From NCBI GenBank assembly GCA_017435385.1, contig JAFSFB010000022.1, positions 62,001 through 126,000 on the forward strand: 64,000 nucleotides of DNA. The letters are read 5' to 3'. The position numbers were made by a program, and so were the translations under genes. Position 1 is the stretch's first letter. Each line of letters begins with the position of its first letter. The DNA comes from Clostridia bacterium. GTDB taxonomy: Bacteria > Bacillota > Clostridia > Oscillospirales > Acutalibacteraceae. The notes beneath the pieces are model-generated. The model was not told the origin of the DNA. It saw only the letters and a program-made list of their open reading frames with translations, and searched no databases. This document shows, piece by piece, positions 19,602 through 29,124 of this stretch.

Positions 19602-21128
19602 ATGAAATATGTTATCGGTATTGATCTCGGCACTTCGGCAACGAAAACCGTTCTTTTCGATATTAACGGAAAAATAATCGCCGACGCAAGCCGTGAATAT
19701 GATTTGCTCCAGCCCCATAACGGCTGGGCGGAGCAGAATCCCTCGGATTGGTACGATGCCGCAATCGAAACGCTCAGTAAGGTTGTTTCCGAAAGCGGTG
19801 TTGACGCCGCCGATATTGTTTCTCTCGGTATTTCGGGACAAATGCACGGACTTGTCATGCTTGACGAAAACTGCGAGGTTCTCCGACCTTCGATTCTCTG
19901 GTGTGATCAGAGAACGGGTAAGGAATGCGAAGAGCTGACCGAAAAGCTCGGCAGAGAAACTCTCATAAAAATAACCGCAAACCCTGCTCTGACGGGATTT
20001 ACGGCTTCCAAAATATTATGGGTAAAGAATAACGAGCCTGAGATTTTTGAGAAATGCAGACATATTCTTCTGCCTAAGGATTATCTGAGATTCAGATTGA
20101 CCGGCGAATTTGCAACCGAGGTTTCCGATGCTTCGGGTATGCAGCTTCTTGATGTTCCGAACAGAAAATGGTCGGATGTCATGATCGAAGCCGTCGGAAT
20201 CAAGCCTGAGTATCTCGCAAAGGTCTATGAGTCGCCCGAAATAACAGGTTATATCAACAGCGAAACCGCCTCGCTGACTGGACTTTCGACCTCAACGGCG
20301 GTTGTCGGCGGTGCAGGTGATAATGCCGCCGCCGCAGTCGGAATGGGCGTTGTCGAAGAGGGGAAGGCTTTTACAACTATCGGAACTTCGGGCGTTGTTT
20401 TCGCTCATACCGATAAGCCGAAGATCGACCCCGAGGGAAGGGTTCATACCTTCTGCTGTGCCGTTCCCGATGCGTGGCATGTTATGGGCGTAACTCAGGG
20501 CGCAGGTCTTTCCATGCAGTGGTTCAAAAATAATTTCTGCGTCGAAGAAAGCAGAGAAGCTGAGGAAAGCGGAAAGCATGTTTATGCGATAACCGATTCA
20601 ATGGCAAGCGGAATTCCCGTCGGCTGTGACAAGCTTATCTATCTGCCTTATCTCATGGGCGAACGCACTCCTCATCTCGATCCCGATTGCAGAGGCGTAT
20701 TCTTCGGAATTTCCGCCATGCACACCAAGGCTCATTTTATCAGAGCGGTTCTCGAGGGCGTCACATATTCTCTTTATGACTGTCTGCTCGTTCTGAAAGA
20801 AATGAATATATCGCCCGAAACGATGCTTCTTTGCGGCGGCGGAGCGAAAAGCAAGCTCTGGAAGAGCATGATCTGCAACACTTTCTCCTTGCCCGTTGCA
20901 ACCTCAAAATCTGCCGAGGCTCCCGCTCTGGGCGTTGCAATTCTTGCCGCAGTCGGTGCGGGTATCTATTCATCCGTTCCCGAGGCATGCAAAGCGATGA
21001 CGGCGGTCGATCCCGATATGATGCTTCCCGAAGAAAACAAAACAGAGGAATTCAGAAAATATCATTCGGTTTATTCATCGCTTTATAAATCGCTGAGATC
21101 GTCATATAAGGATCTTGCGTCAATATAA
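19602..21128 (+). CDS. xylB: Xylulokinase
   Basis: A 508-residue FGGY-family kinase that phosphorylates D-xylulose. The N-terminal phosphate loop is GIDLGTSATKTVLFD, and the substrate site is LGISGQMHGLVML. The second ATPase region is TIGTSGVVFA and the adenosine motif is LLCGGGAKSKLW. The ATG at 19602 lies directly after the xylA stop; the in-frame stretch upstream lies inside xylA and is not used. Translation is probably coupled to xylA. Confidence 0.95.
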   Translation: MKYVIGIDLGTSATKTVLFDINGKIIADASREYDLLQPHNGWAEQNPSDWYDAAIETLSKVVSESGVDAADIVSLGISGQMHGLVMLDENCEVLRPSILWCDQRTGKECEELTEKLGRETLIKITANPALTGFTASKILWVKNNEPEIFEKCRHILLPKDYLRFRLTGEFATEVSDASGMQLLDVPNRKWSDVMIEAVGIKPEYLAKVYESPEITGYINSETASLTGLSTSTAVVGGAGDNAAAAVGMGVVEEGKAFTTIGTSGVVFAHTDKPKIDPEGRVHTFCCAVPDAWHVMGVTQGAGLSMQWFKNNFCVEESREAEESGKHVYAITDSMASGIPVGCDKLIYLPYLMGERTPHLDPDCRGVFFGISAMHTKAHFIRAVLEGVTYSLYDCLLVLKEMNISPETMLLCGGGAKSKLWKSMICNTFSLPVATSKSAEAPALGVAILAAVGAGIYSSVPEACKAMTAVDPDMMLPEENKTEEFRKYHSVYSSLYKSLRSSYKDLASI

Positions 21129-21143
21129 TATAGTATAAAATAA

Positions 21144-21177
21144 CAGCTCCGAATCGTCTGACTCGGAGCTGATTTTA
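21144..21177. terminator. Bidirectional terminator after xylB
   Basis: CAGCTCCGA and TCGGAGCTG form a 9-base stem with a 10-base loop, with ATTTTATTA on the plus side and TTATTTTATA on the minus side. It separates xylB from the convergent permease gene. Confidence 0.8.
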
Positions 21178-22473
21178 TTATTCGGTTTTTTCTGCCGCAT
21201 GCGGAGCGTTTTTCTTTCTCTTTCTTTCCAGACGGGTATAAACCGTTTTTCTCAGAAGAGCATATATAACAGCGCAGGCGGGAACAGCAAGAATGATTCC
21301 TGCAATGCCCATTGTGTTGCCGCCTATCGTAACTGCGGCGAGAACCCATATGCCGGGCAGACCGACAGATTTTCCGACAACCTTGGGATAGATCAGATTG
21401 CCTTCGAGCTGCTGAAGAATAATTATGAACACAACGAACCAGATCGCCTTGACGGGGCTGTCAAAGAGAATCAGAAATGCACCGATTGCCGTGCCGATGA
21501 ATGCACCGAAAACGGGGATAAGAGCCGTAAAGCCGACAAGAACGGAGATCACGGATGCATATGGCATTCTGAATATAAGCATGCCGACAAAGCAAAGCAC
21601 GCCGATGATGACCGCTTCAAGAAGCTGACCCGAGATAAACTTTGTAAAGGTCTGGTCAGCCATTTCCGTAACTTCGAGAAGCTTGTCGATCTTTCTTTTC
21701 GGGAAAAAGGCATAGAGAGTCTTTTTGACATTGTCGCTGAGCTTTTCCTTCTGAGCAAGAAGATAGAGCGAGAATGCAACCGAAACGATAAGATTGATGA
21801 TTCCCGTGACAAGCGAAGAGGTGAAATTCAGAGTCTTGTTGATCGTCGACTGATTTGCAAGCTTGTCCTTGAGGAAGGAAATGATGGTTTCGGGATTGAA
21901 TCTCGGTTCGGGGATCGTGATGTTGTAATTTGCGGCAAATTCTCTGAGATTGCCTATCCACCCGACAACCGTGTTAATGTATTCGGGCATGACCTCAACG
22001 ATGTTGTTGAAGGTTCTGACAAACTCAGGGATGATCATGAACAGCAAAGCAACAAGAAACCCGAACATTATAATTATGCTCAAAACAAGGCAGACGGGTC
22101 TTTTGAGCCTGACCGAAATCTTACCCTGCTTTTTGAATACCTTGGTCCATGTGTTTTCGAGAGGCCGCATAAGAACGTTGAGAACAAACGCCATGGCGAA
22201 TCCTACGATAAAGGGCGAAAGAACCTTATAAACGCCTCCGAGAATACCCGAAATCTTTGCGTCATTGTTCAGCGCCCAGGCTATGGCGATGATAACGAAT
22301 GCGATGCCGACAATATATTTTGCCGTCTTTTTGATGCCCTTTCCGTTGAATTCAAGAGTTATTCTGTTGACGGCTTCATTTTTGGCATCGGAAGAAGGAG
22401 CCGAAATATTTTCGGCTCCGACAGTTTCATTATTTTCTTTTATAGTTTTTGTTTTTGTATCTGCGGATTTCAT
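21178..22473 (-). CDS. AI-2E family transporter
   Basis: A 431-residue polytopic membrane protein of the AI-2 exporter/PerM superfamily. About 60 polar N-terminal residues precede paired hydrophobic segments (KYIVGIAFVIIAIAW, FIVGFAMAFVLN, LVLSIIIMFGFLVALLF). The family-typical re-entrant block PVFGAFIGTAIGAFLILF and LIYPKVVGKSVGLPGIWVL follow. The C-terminus is basic. Members export small molecules or act as Na+/H+ antiporters; the substrate here is unknown. It lies 22 bases after the APC permease gene on the same strand. Confidence 0.88.
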   Translation of the reverse strand: MKSADTKTKTIKENNETVGAENISAPSSDAKNEAVNRITLEFNGKGIKKTAKYIVGIAFVIIAIAWALNNDAKISGILGGVYKVLSPFIVGFAMAFVLNVLMRPLENTWTKVFKKQGKISVRLKRPVCLVLSIIIMFGFLVALLFMIIPEFVRTFNNIVEVMPEYINTVVGWIGNLREFAANYNITIPEPRFNPETIISFLKDKLANQSTINKTLNFTSSLVTGIINLIVSVAFSLYLLAQKEKLSDNVKKTLYAFFPKRKIDKLLEVTEMADQTFTKFISGQLLEAVIIGVLCFVGMLIFRMPYASVISVLVGFTALIPVFGAFIGTAIGAFLILFDSPVKAIWFVVFIIILQQLEGNLIYPKVVGKSVGLPGIWVLAAVTIGGNTMGIAGIILAVPACAVIYALLRKTVYTRLERKRKKNAPHAAEKTE

Positions 22474-22495
22474 TTGTATTGCCTTCCGTCAGGGA

Positions 22496-23902
22496 TTATT
22501 TTTCGGCTGCAAGCTCTTTTTTCTTCATGAATGCAACGCCGATGAGCATGATGACTGCAAAGATGATAAGGTAACCGGGGATCTCGCTGCCGTGAGCCTT
22601 AACGGATGCAACGACCATGAGAACAGCACCTGCGATAGCAAGAAGGGGAGCAACAAAGCGTTTTGCGCCCTTGAAATCCTTGTTTGTCATCATCTTGACG
22701 AAGATGGGAATATAGAAGGGATAGATGGTGATGATGGGAAGCTCTGTGGGGTCAAATGCAAACATGCCGAGCTTGTCGCTGAAAGAGCTGAATGAAGCGC
22801 AGTAGAAATAGAAGAGCCATGCTGCGCAGAGAAGAAGACCGACAACTGCTGAGTTGGCAGGCATGTTGGTGTTCTTGTCGATGTCGGCAAAAACCTTGGG
22901 AGCGGGACCTCTGCCTCTGGTTGAAAGAGAATAAAGTCCTCTTGTGCAGCCAAGCATAAGACCGTTGAGAGTGCCGAGGCAGGAGATGATAACGAAAACG
23001 AAAATGCCTGTGCCCATGACATTGCCGAAAACATTTGCGAAAGCTTTCTTTGCACCTGTCTGACCGCTTACGAGCATTGTTTCGTTGTCAACTGCGCCGG
23101 CAAGACCGATATAGTAGAAAACATAAATAGCAACGATTATGATCGAGCCGAGAACAAGAGCCTTGGGAAGGTTCTTCTTTGCATCCTTGATTTCTGCGTT
23201 GATAGATGTAGCGATGATCCAGCCTTCGTATGCGAAAACAGTTGCGCAGACTGCACTGAAGATAGCATCGAAATCAGAAGCGGGAAGAGTAACTCCGATC
23301 TCGTCAAATACAGCGGGATTGACGGCTTCTGTGAAATTCTTGGCGATATTGCCGTTCATGATGCCGAAGATCGTGCCGACAACAGCCATGAGAAGAAGGG
23401 GAATGAGCTTGATAGCTGTTGCTGAAACCTGGAATTTACCTGCAATAACGGGTGAAAGAGCGTTCATCGCATAGCTTCCTACAAGATAGAAGCATGCGAG
23501 CGCAAAGCAAAGACCGCTCGTGGGGTCGGCCGCATCGCCCTGGAAAACAACAAGAGTGTATCTTGCGGAAAGCCATGCGAGAGCCATTGTGAGTGTGGGA
23601 TAATAGATCGTTGTCATGAACCAGCCGACAAGATAGGCGTATTTGCCGCCGAGTGCCGCTTCCGCATAGTCAACAACGCCGTTGACTTTCTCATATTTTG
23701 TTGCCATGAGGGAGAAAGTATATGCGCTGATGATCATGATAACGCCGCCGATAATCCATGCGAGGATACCGAGCTTGAGGTTACCGCCCGTAACCCTGAG
23801 GATAGCTTCTGCCTTGAAGAATACGCCGCTGCCGACAACGATGCCGACAACCATGCATATCGCAGTCAGAAGACCGTATTTTTTCTTGAGTTCGGTTGCC
23901 AT
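22496..23902 (-). CDS. APC-superfamily amino acid permease
   Basis: A 468-residue permease with about 12 membrane segments. The start KKYGLLTAICMVVGIVVGSG contains the unwound TM1 motif (GIVVGSGVFF) that binds the amino-acid backbone, which points to the LAT/SteT-like branch. The C-terminal part is hydrophobic and ends with KKKELAAEK. It is the first gene of a probable two-gene unit with the AI-2E-type transporter. The specific amino acid cannot be told. Confidence 0.88.
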   Translation of the reverse strand: MATELKKKYGLLTAICMVVGIVVGSGVFFKAEAILRVTGGNLKLGILAWIIGGVIMIISAYTFSLMATKYEKVNGVVDYAEAALGGKYAYLVGWFMTTIYYPTLTMALAWLSARYTLVVFQGDAADPTSGLCFALACFYLVGSYAMNALSPVIAGKFQVSATAIKLIPLLLMAVVGTIFGIMNGNIAKNFTEAVNPAVFDEIGVTLPASDFDAIFSAVCATVFAYEGWIIATSINAEIKDAKKNLPKALVLGSIIIVAIYVFYYIGLAGAVDNETMLVSGQTGAKKAFANVFGNVMGTGIFVFVIISCLGTLNGLMLGCTRGLYSLSTRGRGPAPKVFADIDKNTNMPANSAVVGLLLCAAWLFYFYCASFSSFSDKLGMFAFDPTELPIITIYPFYIPIFVKMMTNKDFKGAKRFVAPLLAIAGAVLMVVASVKAHGSEIPGYLIIFAVIMLIGVAFMKKKELAAEK

Positions 23903-23933
23903 TTTATCACCTTTCTTTCTGAATGATATTAAT

Positions 23934-23962
23934 ATATTAATTCTTTATGAATAAATTGTCAA
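23934..23962 (-). promoter_or_regulatory. Promoter of the APC permease gene
   Basis: On the minus strand TTGACA and TAATAT are separated by 17 bases, about 32 bases upstream of the start codon. Confidence 0.7.
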
Positions 23963-24029
23963 TAATTTTTTAAACATTAATTCAAATATATGTATAAGAT
24001 GCTTATCCGCATAGGTCAAAATTAACAGC

Positions 24030-24058
24030 TTGAAATATACCTGCCGATGTGATATACT
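24030..24058 (+). promoter_or_regulatory. Promoter of the small lipoprotein gene
   Basis: TTGAAA and TATACT are separated by 17 bases, 24 bases upstream of the ATG. The site GGAGG follows. Confidence 0.7.
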
Positions 24059-24081
24059 GTTAAAAAGATCGGAGGAATACC

Positions 24082-24483
24082 ATGCTGAAAAAAATATTTT
24101 CAATATTAATCATAATAATAATTGCTTTTTCTGTTTCTTCATGCGAAATGAAAGAAAACAACGGTCCAACTGAAAACGGAGTCATTCCTCCCGTGACAAA
24201 GATTGCGAATGAGTTTGCAGGGCAGCTTCCCGAATTCAAATTTTCGGAAAAGCTCATCGAATCATACGATGAATCGCTCAGCTATTCATTCAGCGTTGAA
24301 TGCTCGGAGAAGGAATCCGAAAAATATATCAAAGCAGTCAAGAATGAAGGCTTTACCGAAGGATATCCCGATGCCGCTCCGATAAGCGGAAAAGGTTATT
24401 ATAAAGCCTCAAACGCAGAAGGCTATATGGCTGAGATCGTTTACAAAAACGGTGTGCTGACCGTTTATGTAACAAGACCGTAA
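24082..24483 (+). CDS. Small predicted lipoprotein of unknown function
   Basis: A 133-residue protein that I do not recognise. Lys-rich residues 1-4, an Ile-rich hydrophobic stretch and a lipobox ending SVSSC at Cys21 indicate a lipoprotein exported and anchored on the outer face of the membrane. The mature part is polar, about 110 residues, with FSVECSEKESEKYIKAVKNEGF and a C-terminal YKNGVLTVYVTRP that looks like a beta strand. It has its own promoter and terminator, so it is a single-gene unit. Confidence 0.8.
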   Translation: MLKKIFSILIIIIIAFSVSSCEMKENNGPTENGVIPPVTKIANEFAGQLPEFKFSEKLIESYDESLSYSFSVECSEKESEKYIKAVKNEGFTEGYPDAAPISGKGYYKASNAEGYMAEIVYKNGVLTVYVTRP

Positions 24484-24490
24484 AAAACTG

Positions 24491-24526
24491 ACGGGACAGT
24501 GTCGAAATGACGCTGTCCCGTTTTTG
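24491..24526. terminator. Strong terminator between the lipoprotein gene and spoIVA
   Basis: ACGGGACAGTGTC and GACGCTGTCCCGT form a 13-base stem (one G-T pair) with a 5-base loop and TTTTT on the plus strand; AAAAAA on the other side makes it bidirectional. Confidence 0.85.
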
Positions 24527-24527
24527 C

Positions 24528-26006
24528 TTATAAAATTATACAGATAAGACCGCTGCAGCCCTCGTTGATGATTCTTTCGAGCGTTTCCTGAAGCTTGGCT
24601 CTGGCGTCGGAGGGCATTCTGTAGAGCTTGTTGTGAAGCCCTTCGTTGACAAGCTCGTGAAGGGATGTTCCGAAAATATTTGATTTCCATATTTCGGAAG
24701 GATTTTCTTCAAACTCCTTGAGAAGATATTTTATCAGCTCCTCGCTCTGGGATTCCGAGCCGACGATAGGAGCAACCTCGGTCTGAATCGTTGCCTTCAT
24801 GATGTGGAGCGAAGGTGCACCCGCTCTTAATCTGACGCCGTATCTGCCGCCCTGCTTCATGATTTCGGGCTCCTCGAGCGTGAGATCGTCGATCGACGGC
24901 ATAACGATTCCGTAGCCCGTTGCTTCGACCTCATCGAGTGCCGCCTGAATGCGGCTGCATCTTTCCTGAGCGAGTGAAAGCTCCCTGACGGACTTCATGA
25001 GCTCCTGCTCGTTTCTGACATCGATTCCCGTTTCCTCTTTCAGAATTCTGAAGAATAGATCGGGGTTGAGTCTTACGCTGATTTTTGCGCTTCCGTCTGA
25101 CAGATCGGTCGATTCGATTTTCGAGCGGCTGACATATCTGCAATTGCCGATTGATTCTCCGAAAACGTTGATATCCCTGACTTTTTCGAGTCCGTTCAGC
25201 AACTCTGATATGCTGCCGATAACCTCGCTTCTCAGCCAATGATTCTTGTCGAGAGAGGTAAGCCACGCAGGCAGATCGATTTTGATTTCCTTGATCGGAA
25301 ATTCAAAGAGAATGTTTGAAAGAATATCCGTGATCTCGCTTTGCCCGAGCTCAAGGCAGTTGACGGGAATTACCTTGACACCGTATTTTTTCGTCAGATC
25401 GGCAGCAAGACTGCGTGCCGCTTCCGACATCGGATCTTTGCAGTTGAGAAGAGTGATGAACGGTTTTTTGAGTTCGGTCAGCTCGGATATTACCCTTGCT
25501 TCGGCTTCCTCGTATTCCTCTCTCGGAATGTCGCTGATGGAGCCGTCGGTCGTTACGACAAGTCCGATCGTCGAATGCTCGGTAATGACCTTTTTGGTTC
25601 CGATTTCTGCCGCCATGTTGAACGGTATCTCCTCCTCAAACCATGGAGTTTTGACCATTCTCGGGTTTTCTCCCTCAATGTAACCGAGCGCAGACGGAAC
25701 GATATATCCCACGCAGTCGATCATGCGTACCTTCATTCTTGCATTAGAAGGCAGAGATATCTCGACCGCATCCTCGGGAATGAATTTCGGTTCCGTTGTC
25801 ATGATCGTTCTGCCCGATGATGACTGCGGCATTTCGTCGTTTGCCCGCTCCCGCCTTGAAATATCGGAGATGTTCGGCAGAACCATGTTTTCCATGAATT
25901 TCTTGATGAATGTTGATTTTCCTGTTCTGACGGGGCCGACAACGCCGATATAAATATCTCCTCCCGTTCTTGCGGAGATATCGCCGTAGATGCTTGAATT
26001 TGTCAT
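24528..26006 (-). CDS. spoIVA: SpoIVA, stage IV sporulation protein A
   Basis: The ATPase that polymerises on the forespore surface as the basement layer of the spore coat and is needed for cortex formation. It has 492 residues, the usual length. The Walker A motif is VGPVRTGKSTF, the switch region is MIDCVGY, and the conserved start SIYGDISARTGGDIYIGVVG is near-diagnostic. The C-terminal tail, ending GLICIIL, matches the membrane-anchoring end that pairs with SpoVM in Bacillus. Its presence is the best single sign that this is a spore former. Confidence 0.96.
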   Translation of the reverse strand: MTNSSIYGDISARTGGDIYIGVVGPVRTGKSTFIKKFMENMVLPNISDISRRERANDEMPQSSSGRTIMTTEPKFIPEDAVEISLPSNARMKVRMIDCVGYIVPSALGYIEGENPRMVKTPWFEEEIPFNMAAEIGTKKVITEHSTIGLVVTTDGSISDIPREEYEEAEARVISELTELKKPFITLLNCKDPMSEAARSLAADLTKKYGVKVIPVNCLELGQSEITDILSNILFEFPIKEIKIDLPAWLTSLDKNHWLRSEVIGSISELLNGLEKVRDINVFGESIGNCRYVSRSKIESTDLSDGSAKISVRLNPDLFFRILKEETGIDVRNEQELMKSVRELSLAQERCSRIQAALDEVEATGYGIVMPSIDDLTLEEPEIMKQGGRYGVRLRAGAPSLHIMKATIQTEVAPIVGSESQSEELIKYLLKEFEENPSEIWKSNIFGTSLHELVNEGLHNKLYRMPSDARAKLQETLERIINEGCSGLICIIL

Positions 26007-26059
26007 TTCTGTTCCTCCGAATCCGTTTTTGCTTGGTAAAGCTTATGCGTAAACGGGAC

Positions 26060-26067
26060 AATGTATG
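26060..26067 (-). promoter_or_regulatory. Candidate sigma-E -10 element of spoIVA
   Basis: CATACATT on the minus strand, about 55 bases upstream of the start, fits the sigma-E -10 consensus CATACA(A/C)T in all but one base. I see no good ATATT-like -35 box at the expected distance, so the call rests on the -10 and on the known mother-cell expression of spoIVA. Confidence 0.35.
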
Positions 26068-26080
26068 ACAAGTATATAAA

Positions 26081-26119
26081 AAACGGAATTGCTCCGCTCA
26101 ATGCGAAATAATTCCGTTT
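26081..26119 (-). terminator. Terminator of rnhA
   Basis: On the minus strand AAACGGAATT and AATTCCGTTT pair across a 19-base loop that has further pairing capacity, followed by a T run. It separates rnhA from spoIVA. Confidence 0.65.
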
Positions 26120-26131
26120 CATTTGTTTTGA

Positions 26132-26581
26132 TTATTTGGAATATTCGGCTGCCTTTGCGGTTGCAAGCTTGTCGCACCGCTCGTTTTCGGGATGCCCCGC
26201 ATGCCCCTTGACCCAGATGATCTTGTATTCGTGTTTTCTTATTTCTGTCAGAAGTGACTGCCACAGATCGGGATTGAGAACGGGCTTTTTGTCAGCCTTC
26301 TTCCAGCCGTTTCTGACCCAGCCCCATATCCAGCCCTGAAGGAAAGCGTCGGCAACATATTTTGAATCGGTGTAAATTGTGATGTCGCATTTTTCCTTGA
26401 GCTTTTTCAGAGCCTCGATAACGGCGGTCAGCTCCATGCGGTTGTTTGTTGTTTCGCTCTCTCCGCCGCAGAGCTCAAGCTCATGGCTTCCGTAACGAAG
26501 GATCGCTCCCCAGCCGCCTGCACCCGGATTACCCGAGCATGCACCGTCTGTAAATATATCAACTTTTTTAAGTTCAGCCAT
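26132..26581 (-). CDS. rnhA: Ribonuclease HI
   Basis: Degrades the RNA strand of RNA-DNA hybrids. The 149 residues match E. coli RnhA in size. The four acidic catalytic positions are visible in [38 protein letters not shown] and the C-terminal ENERCDKLA; the conserved His is in VKGHAGH. It is a single-gene unit with its own promoter and terminator. Confidence 0.94.
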   Translation of the reverse strand: MAELKKVDIFTDGACSGNPGAGGWGAILRYGSHELELCGGESETTNNRMELTAVIEALKKLKEKCDITIYTDSKYVADAFLQGWIWGWVRNGWKKADKKPVLNPDLWQSLLTEIRKHEYKIIWVKGHAGHPENERCDKLATAKAAEYSK

Positions 26582-26611
26582 ATAATCTCTCCGAAAATCA
26601 TTGATTTTTAT

Positions 26612-26640
26612 ATTTTATCATCTTCAGTTTTAAATTACAA
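26612..26640 (-). promoter_or_regulatory. Promoter of rnhA
   Basis: On the minus strand TTGTAA and TAAAAT are separated by 17 bases, about 30 bases upstream of the start. Confidence 0.6.
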
Positions 26641-26701
26641 GAGATATTTGTTTTATTTTCATTTCATCAGTCAATACTAAAATCCGAAAGGACTGATGAC
26701 A

Positions 26702-29002
26702 ATGAACGCAGTTATTATGGCAGGCGGAGAGGGGAGCCGTCTTCGGCCTCTGACCTGCACTATCCCGAAACCGATGGCAAGGCTTCTCGGCAAACCGATA
26801 ATCGAATATATTTTTGAAGCTCTTATTGCAAGCGGTGTCGGACATTCCTGTGTTACTCTCGGCTATCTTCCGCATATCATTGAAAAAGAGTACGGTAAAA
26901 AATATAAATCCATGTCGCTCGATTTTTTTCGGGAGGATGAGCCTCTCGGAACGGCGGGAAGCGTTCGTGCCGCTGCAAAAGATTTCAAAGAGCCTTTTAT
27001 AGTTGTCAGCGGCGATGCCCTTTGCGATTTCGATTTTTCAAAGATAATGGATTATCATAAAGCAAGCGGAGCAAAAATAACGATCGTTGCAACGGCAAAA
27101 AAAGATCCGAGAGAATACGGTGTTGTAAAAGTCGGCAGAGAAAACAGAGTTCTCGGCTTTATCGAAAAACCGTCATGGTCGCAGGCGGTCAGCAATCTTG
27201 CCAATACGGGTGTATATATCGTTAATCCCGAATGTCTTGAGCTGATCCCGAGAGGACGAAGCTATGATTTTGCACGGGATCTTTTTCCTTTGATGCTCGA
27301 AAGAGATATGCCGATTTATTGCTATAATACGGCGGATTATTGGTGCGATATCGGCAATATCGGTGCTTATATGGAGTGCCAGAGGGATATTTTTGACGGC
27401 AGAATGAAAAGCTATGCATCGAAAACTGCACAGGGAATTTTCTCCTCTTCGGAGCTTCCTGAGGGGGATTACAGCATCGTTCCGCCCGTCTATATCGGAG
27501 ATAATGCCGAGATATCCGAAGGGGCTGTTATCGGCCCGTATGCGGTTGTCGATGATAATTCTTTTATCGGCAAAAACGCAAAGGTCAGATATTCAACCGT
27601 TCTCGAAAACGCTTGGCTTGCAAGGGATTCGGCTGTTACGGGAGCTCTTGTGTGCTCAGGTGCGGCATTGAAAAACGGAGCTTCCATGTTTGAAAACAGC
27701 GTTGCGGGTTCGGGCTCCGTTATCGGAGAAAATGCGAGTGTCAGACAGAATGTACTCGTCTGGCCCGGCAAGGTTATCGGCAGTGAATCGAATGTTGCGG
27801 ATAATGTGAAATACGGCAACATTCCGTCGGGAATACTTGACGATAAGGGTATCGGTCCCGACTCGGGAACAAGACTGAATGCGGAAACCTGCGTCAGACT
27901 CGGAGCGGCGATAGGCTCAACGAGAAACGGTAAAAAATGCGGTATTGCAACCGACGGCTCAAAAACCGCACAGGCGCTGAAATATGCTGTCGTTTCGGGT
28001 GCGCTCTGTTCGGGTGCAAGCATATGGGATTTCGGCGAATGCTTTGAATCCCAGCTCAATTTTCTCATCAATTTCTGTAATCTTGGAGCAGGAATTTTTA
28101 TCTGCGGTAATGAAAAAAGAGAAATAAGAATATGCGGCGAGGGCGGACTTTCAATTCCGAGATTCTTTGAAAGAAGCATTGAATCCTTTATGAATAAAGG
28201 AGAATTCCATGAAACCGACGAAGACGGAATGCGGGAGAAAAACGATGTTGAGGCGGTGAAGCTGATTTATAAGCAGGAGCTTCTCCGTCAGGCACCGTAC
28301 GGACTTATCGGCATTTCAGCATCTGTTGTCAGCGAAAATTCCGAAATAGGGAAAACTCTCAACTCTGTTCTGAGCAAGCTCGGGTGCGGCAAAAACGGAA
28401 ACATCGTTTTCAGTATATCTCCTTCGGGAACGGAAGCAAGCGTTGAGATCGGCGGCAAAGCCTACGGTTATGAAAAGCTTCTTGCCGTGTGCTGTCTGAA
28501 TGAAATGAGAAAGGGGAGAGATATCGCCGTTCCCTACGATGCGCCGGGCTTTCTCGATGCGCTTGCGAGCGATTGCGGAAAGCGTGTCTACCGTTATCTT
28601 TCAACCCCTGCCGACAATTCCGATTCGGCAGCACGCCGCCTTGCGGCAAAGCAGATCTTTGTCAGAGACGGGCTTTTTCTGGCTGTAAAGTTTCTGTCAG
28701 CCGTAAAAGAACGGGAATGCTCACCCGAAGAGCTTTTTGACGAGCTTCCCGAAAAATATATCATCAGAAAATCTGTTTCGATCGGCTTTTCTCCCGCCGA
28801 TCTTGCAGGGCTTGTCGGCGAGGAAAATATCAGTCTTTCCAACGATTTTGAGGGAATTAAGCTCGTTCGGAAGAACGGAAAGCTTCTGATAGTTCCCGAA
28901 AGAAACGGCTCAAAGGTCAGACTGCTTGCGGAAGCCGACACAATGGAGGCTGCAAATGAGCTTTGCATATCTTTTGAGGAATTGTTAAATAATACTAAAT
29001 AA
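26702..29002 (+). CDS. Sugar nucleotidyltransferase fused to a degenerate phosphomannomutase-like domain
   Basis: A 766-residue three-part protein. Residues 1-230 are a nucleotidyltransferase with VIMAGGEGSRLRPLT, IPKPM, VVSGDALCDFD and FIEKPSW, probably making GDP-mannose or another NDP-sugar. Residues 250-375 are left-handed beta-helix repeats (IGDNAEISEGAVIG). Residues 385-766 follow a phosphomannomutase layout, but the usual TASHNP serine loop reads as ICGNEKR, the metal loop DxDxDR as SPSGTEA, and the C-terminal phosphate loop RPSGTEP as PERNGSK. That domain is therefore probably not a mutase. I chose the ATG at 26702, with AAAGGA 9 bases upstream, over the one 6 bases earlier. Confidence 0.85.
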   Translation: MNAVIMAGGEGSRLRPLTCTIPKPMARLLGKPIIEYIFEALIASGVGHSCVTLGYLPHIIEKEYGKKYKSMSLDFFREDEPLGTAGSVRAAAKDFKEPFIVVSGDALCDFDFSKIMDYHKASGAKITIVATAKKDPREYGVVKVGRENRVLGFIEKPSWSQAVSNLANTGVYIVNPECLELIPRGRSYDFARDLFPLMLERDMPIYCYNTADYWCDIGNIGAYMECQRDIFDGRMKSYASKTAQGIFSSSELPEGDYSIVPPVYIGDNAEISEGAVIGPYAVVDDNSFIGKNAKVRYSTVLENAWLARDSAVTGALVCSGAALKNGASMFENSVAGSGSVIGENASVRQNVLVWPGKVIGSESNVADNVKYGNIPSGILDDKGIGPDSGTRLNAETCVRLGAAIGSTRNGKKCGIATDGSKTAQALKYAVVSGALCSGASIWDFGECFESQLNFLINFCNLGAGIFICGNEKREIRICGEGGLSIPRFFERSIESFMNKGEFHETDEDGMREKNDVEAVKLIYKQELLRQAPYGLIGISASVVSENSEIGKTLNSVLSKLGCGKNGNIVFSISPSGTEASVEIGGKAYGYEKLLAVCCLNEMRKGRDIAVPYDAPGFLDALASDCGKRVYRYLSTPADNSDSAARRLAAKQIFVRDGLFLAVKFLSAVKERECSPEELFDELPEKYIIRKSVSIGFSPADLAGLVGEENISLSNDFEGIKLVRKNGKLLIVPERNGSKVRLLAEADTMEAANELCISFEELLNNTK

Positions 29003-29014
29003 TAGCGGAATTAC

Positions 29015-29043
29015 TTGACAATATTATAAAATAATTATATTAT
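29015..29043 (+). promoter_or_regulatory. Promoter of the RNase J operon
   Basis: TTGACA and TATTAT are separated by 17 bases. A TATAAT lies 5 bases further on but at too great a distance from this -35. The 5' leader is about 75 bases. Confidence 0.65.
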
Positions 29044-29124
29044 ATAATGAGGTCAGTCTTGGCTGACCTTATACATAGAATTCAGCGATTTTAGAATAAA
29101 TTGATTAATTGAACAGGAGTTTAT

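Noticed and set aside
18743..19858. A 371-codon open frame on the minus strand
   Set aside because: It lies opposite xylA and xylB, both of which are well supported.
21199..22530. A 443-codon open frame on the plus strand
   Set aside because: It is antisense to the AI-2E-type transporter; the translation is Asp/Arg/Cys-rich with no recognisable motif.
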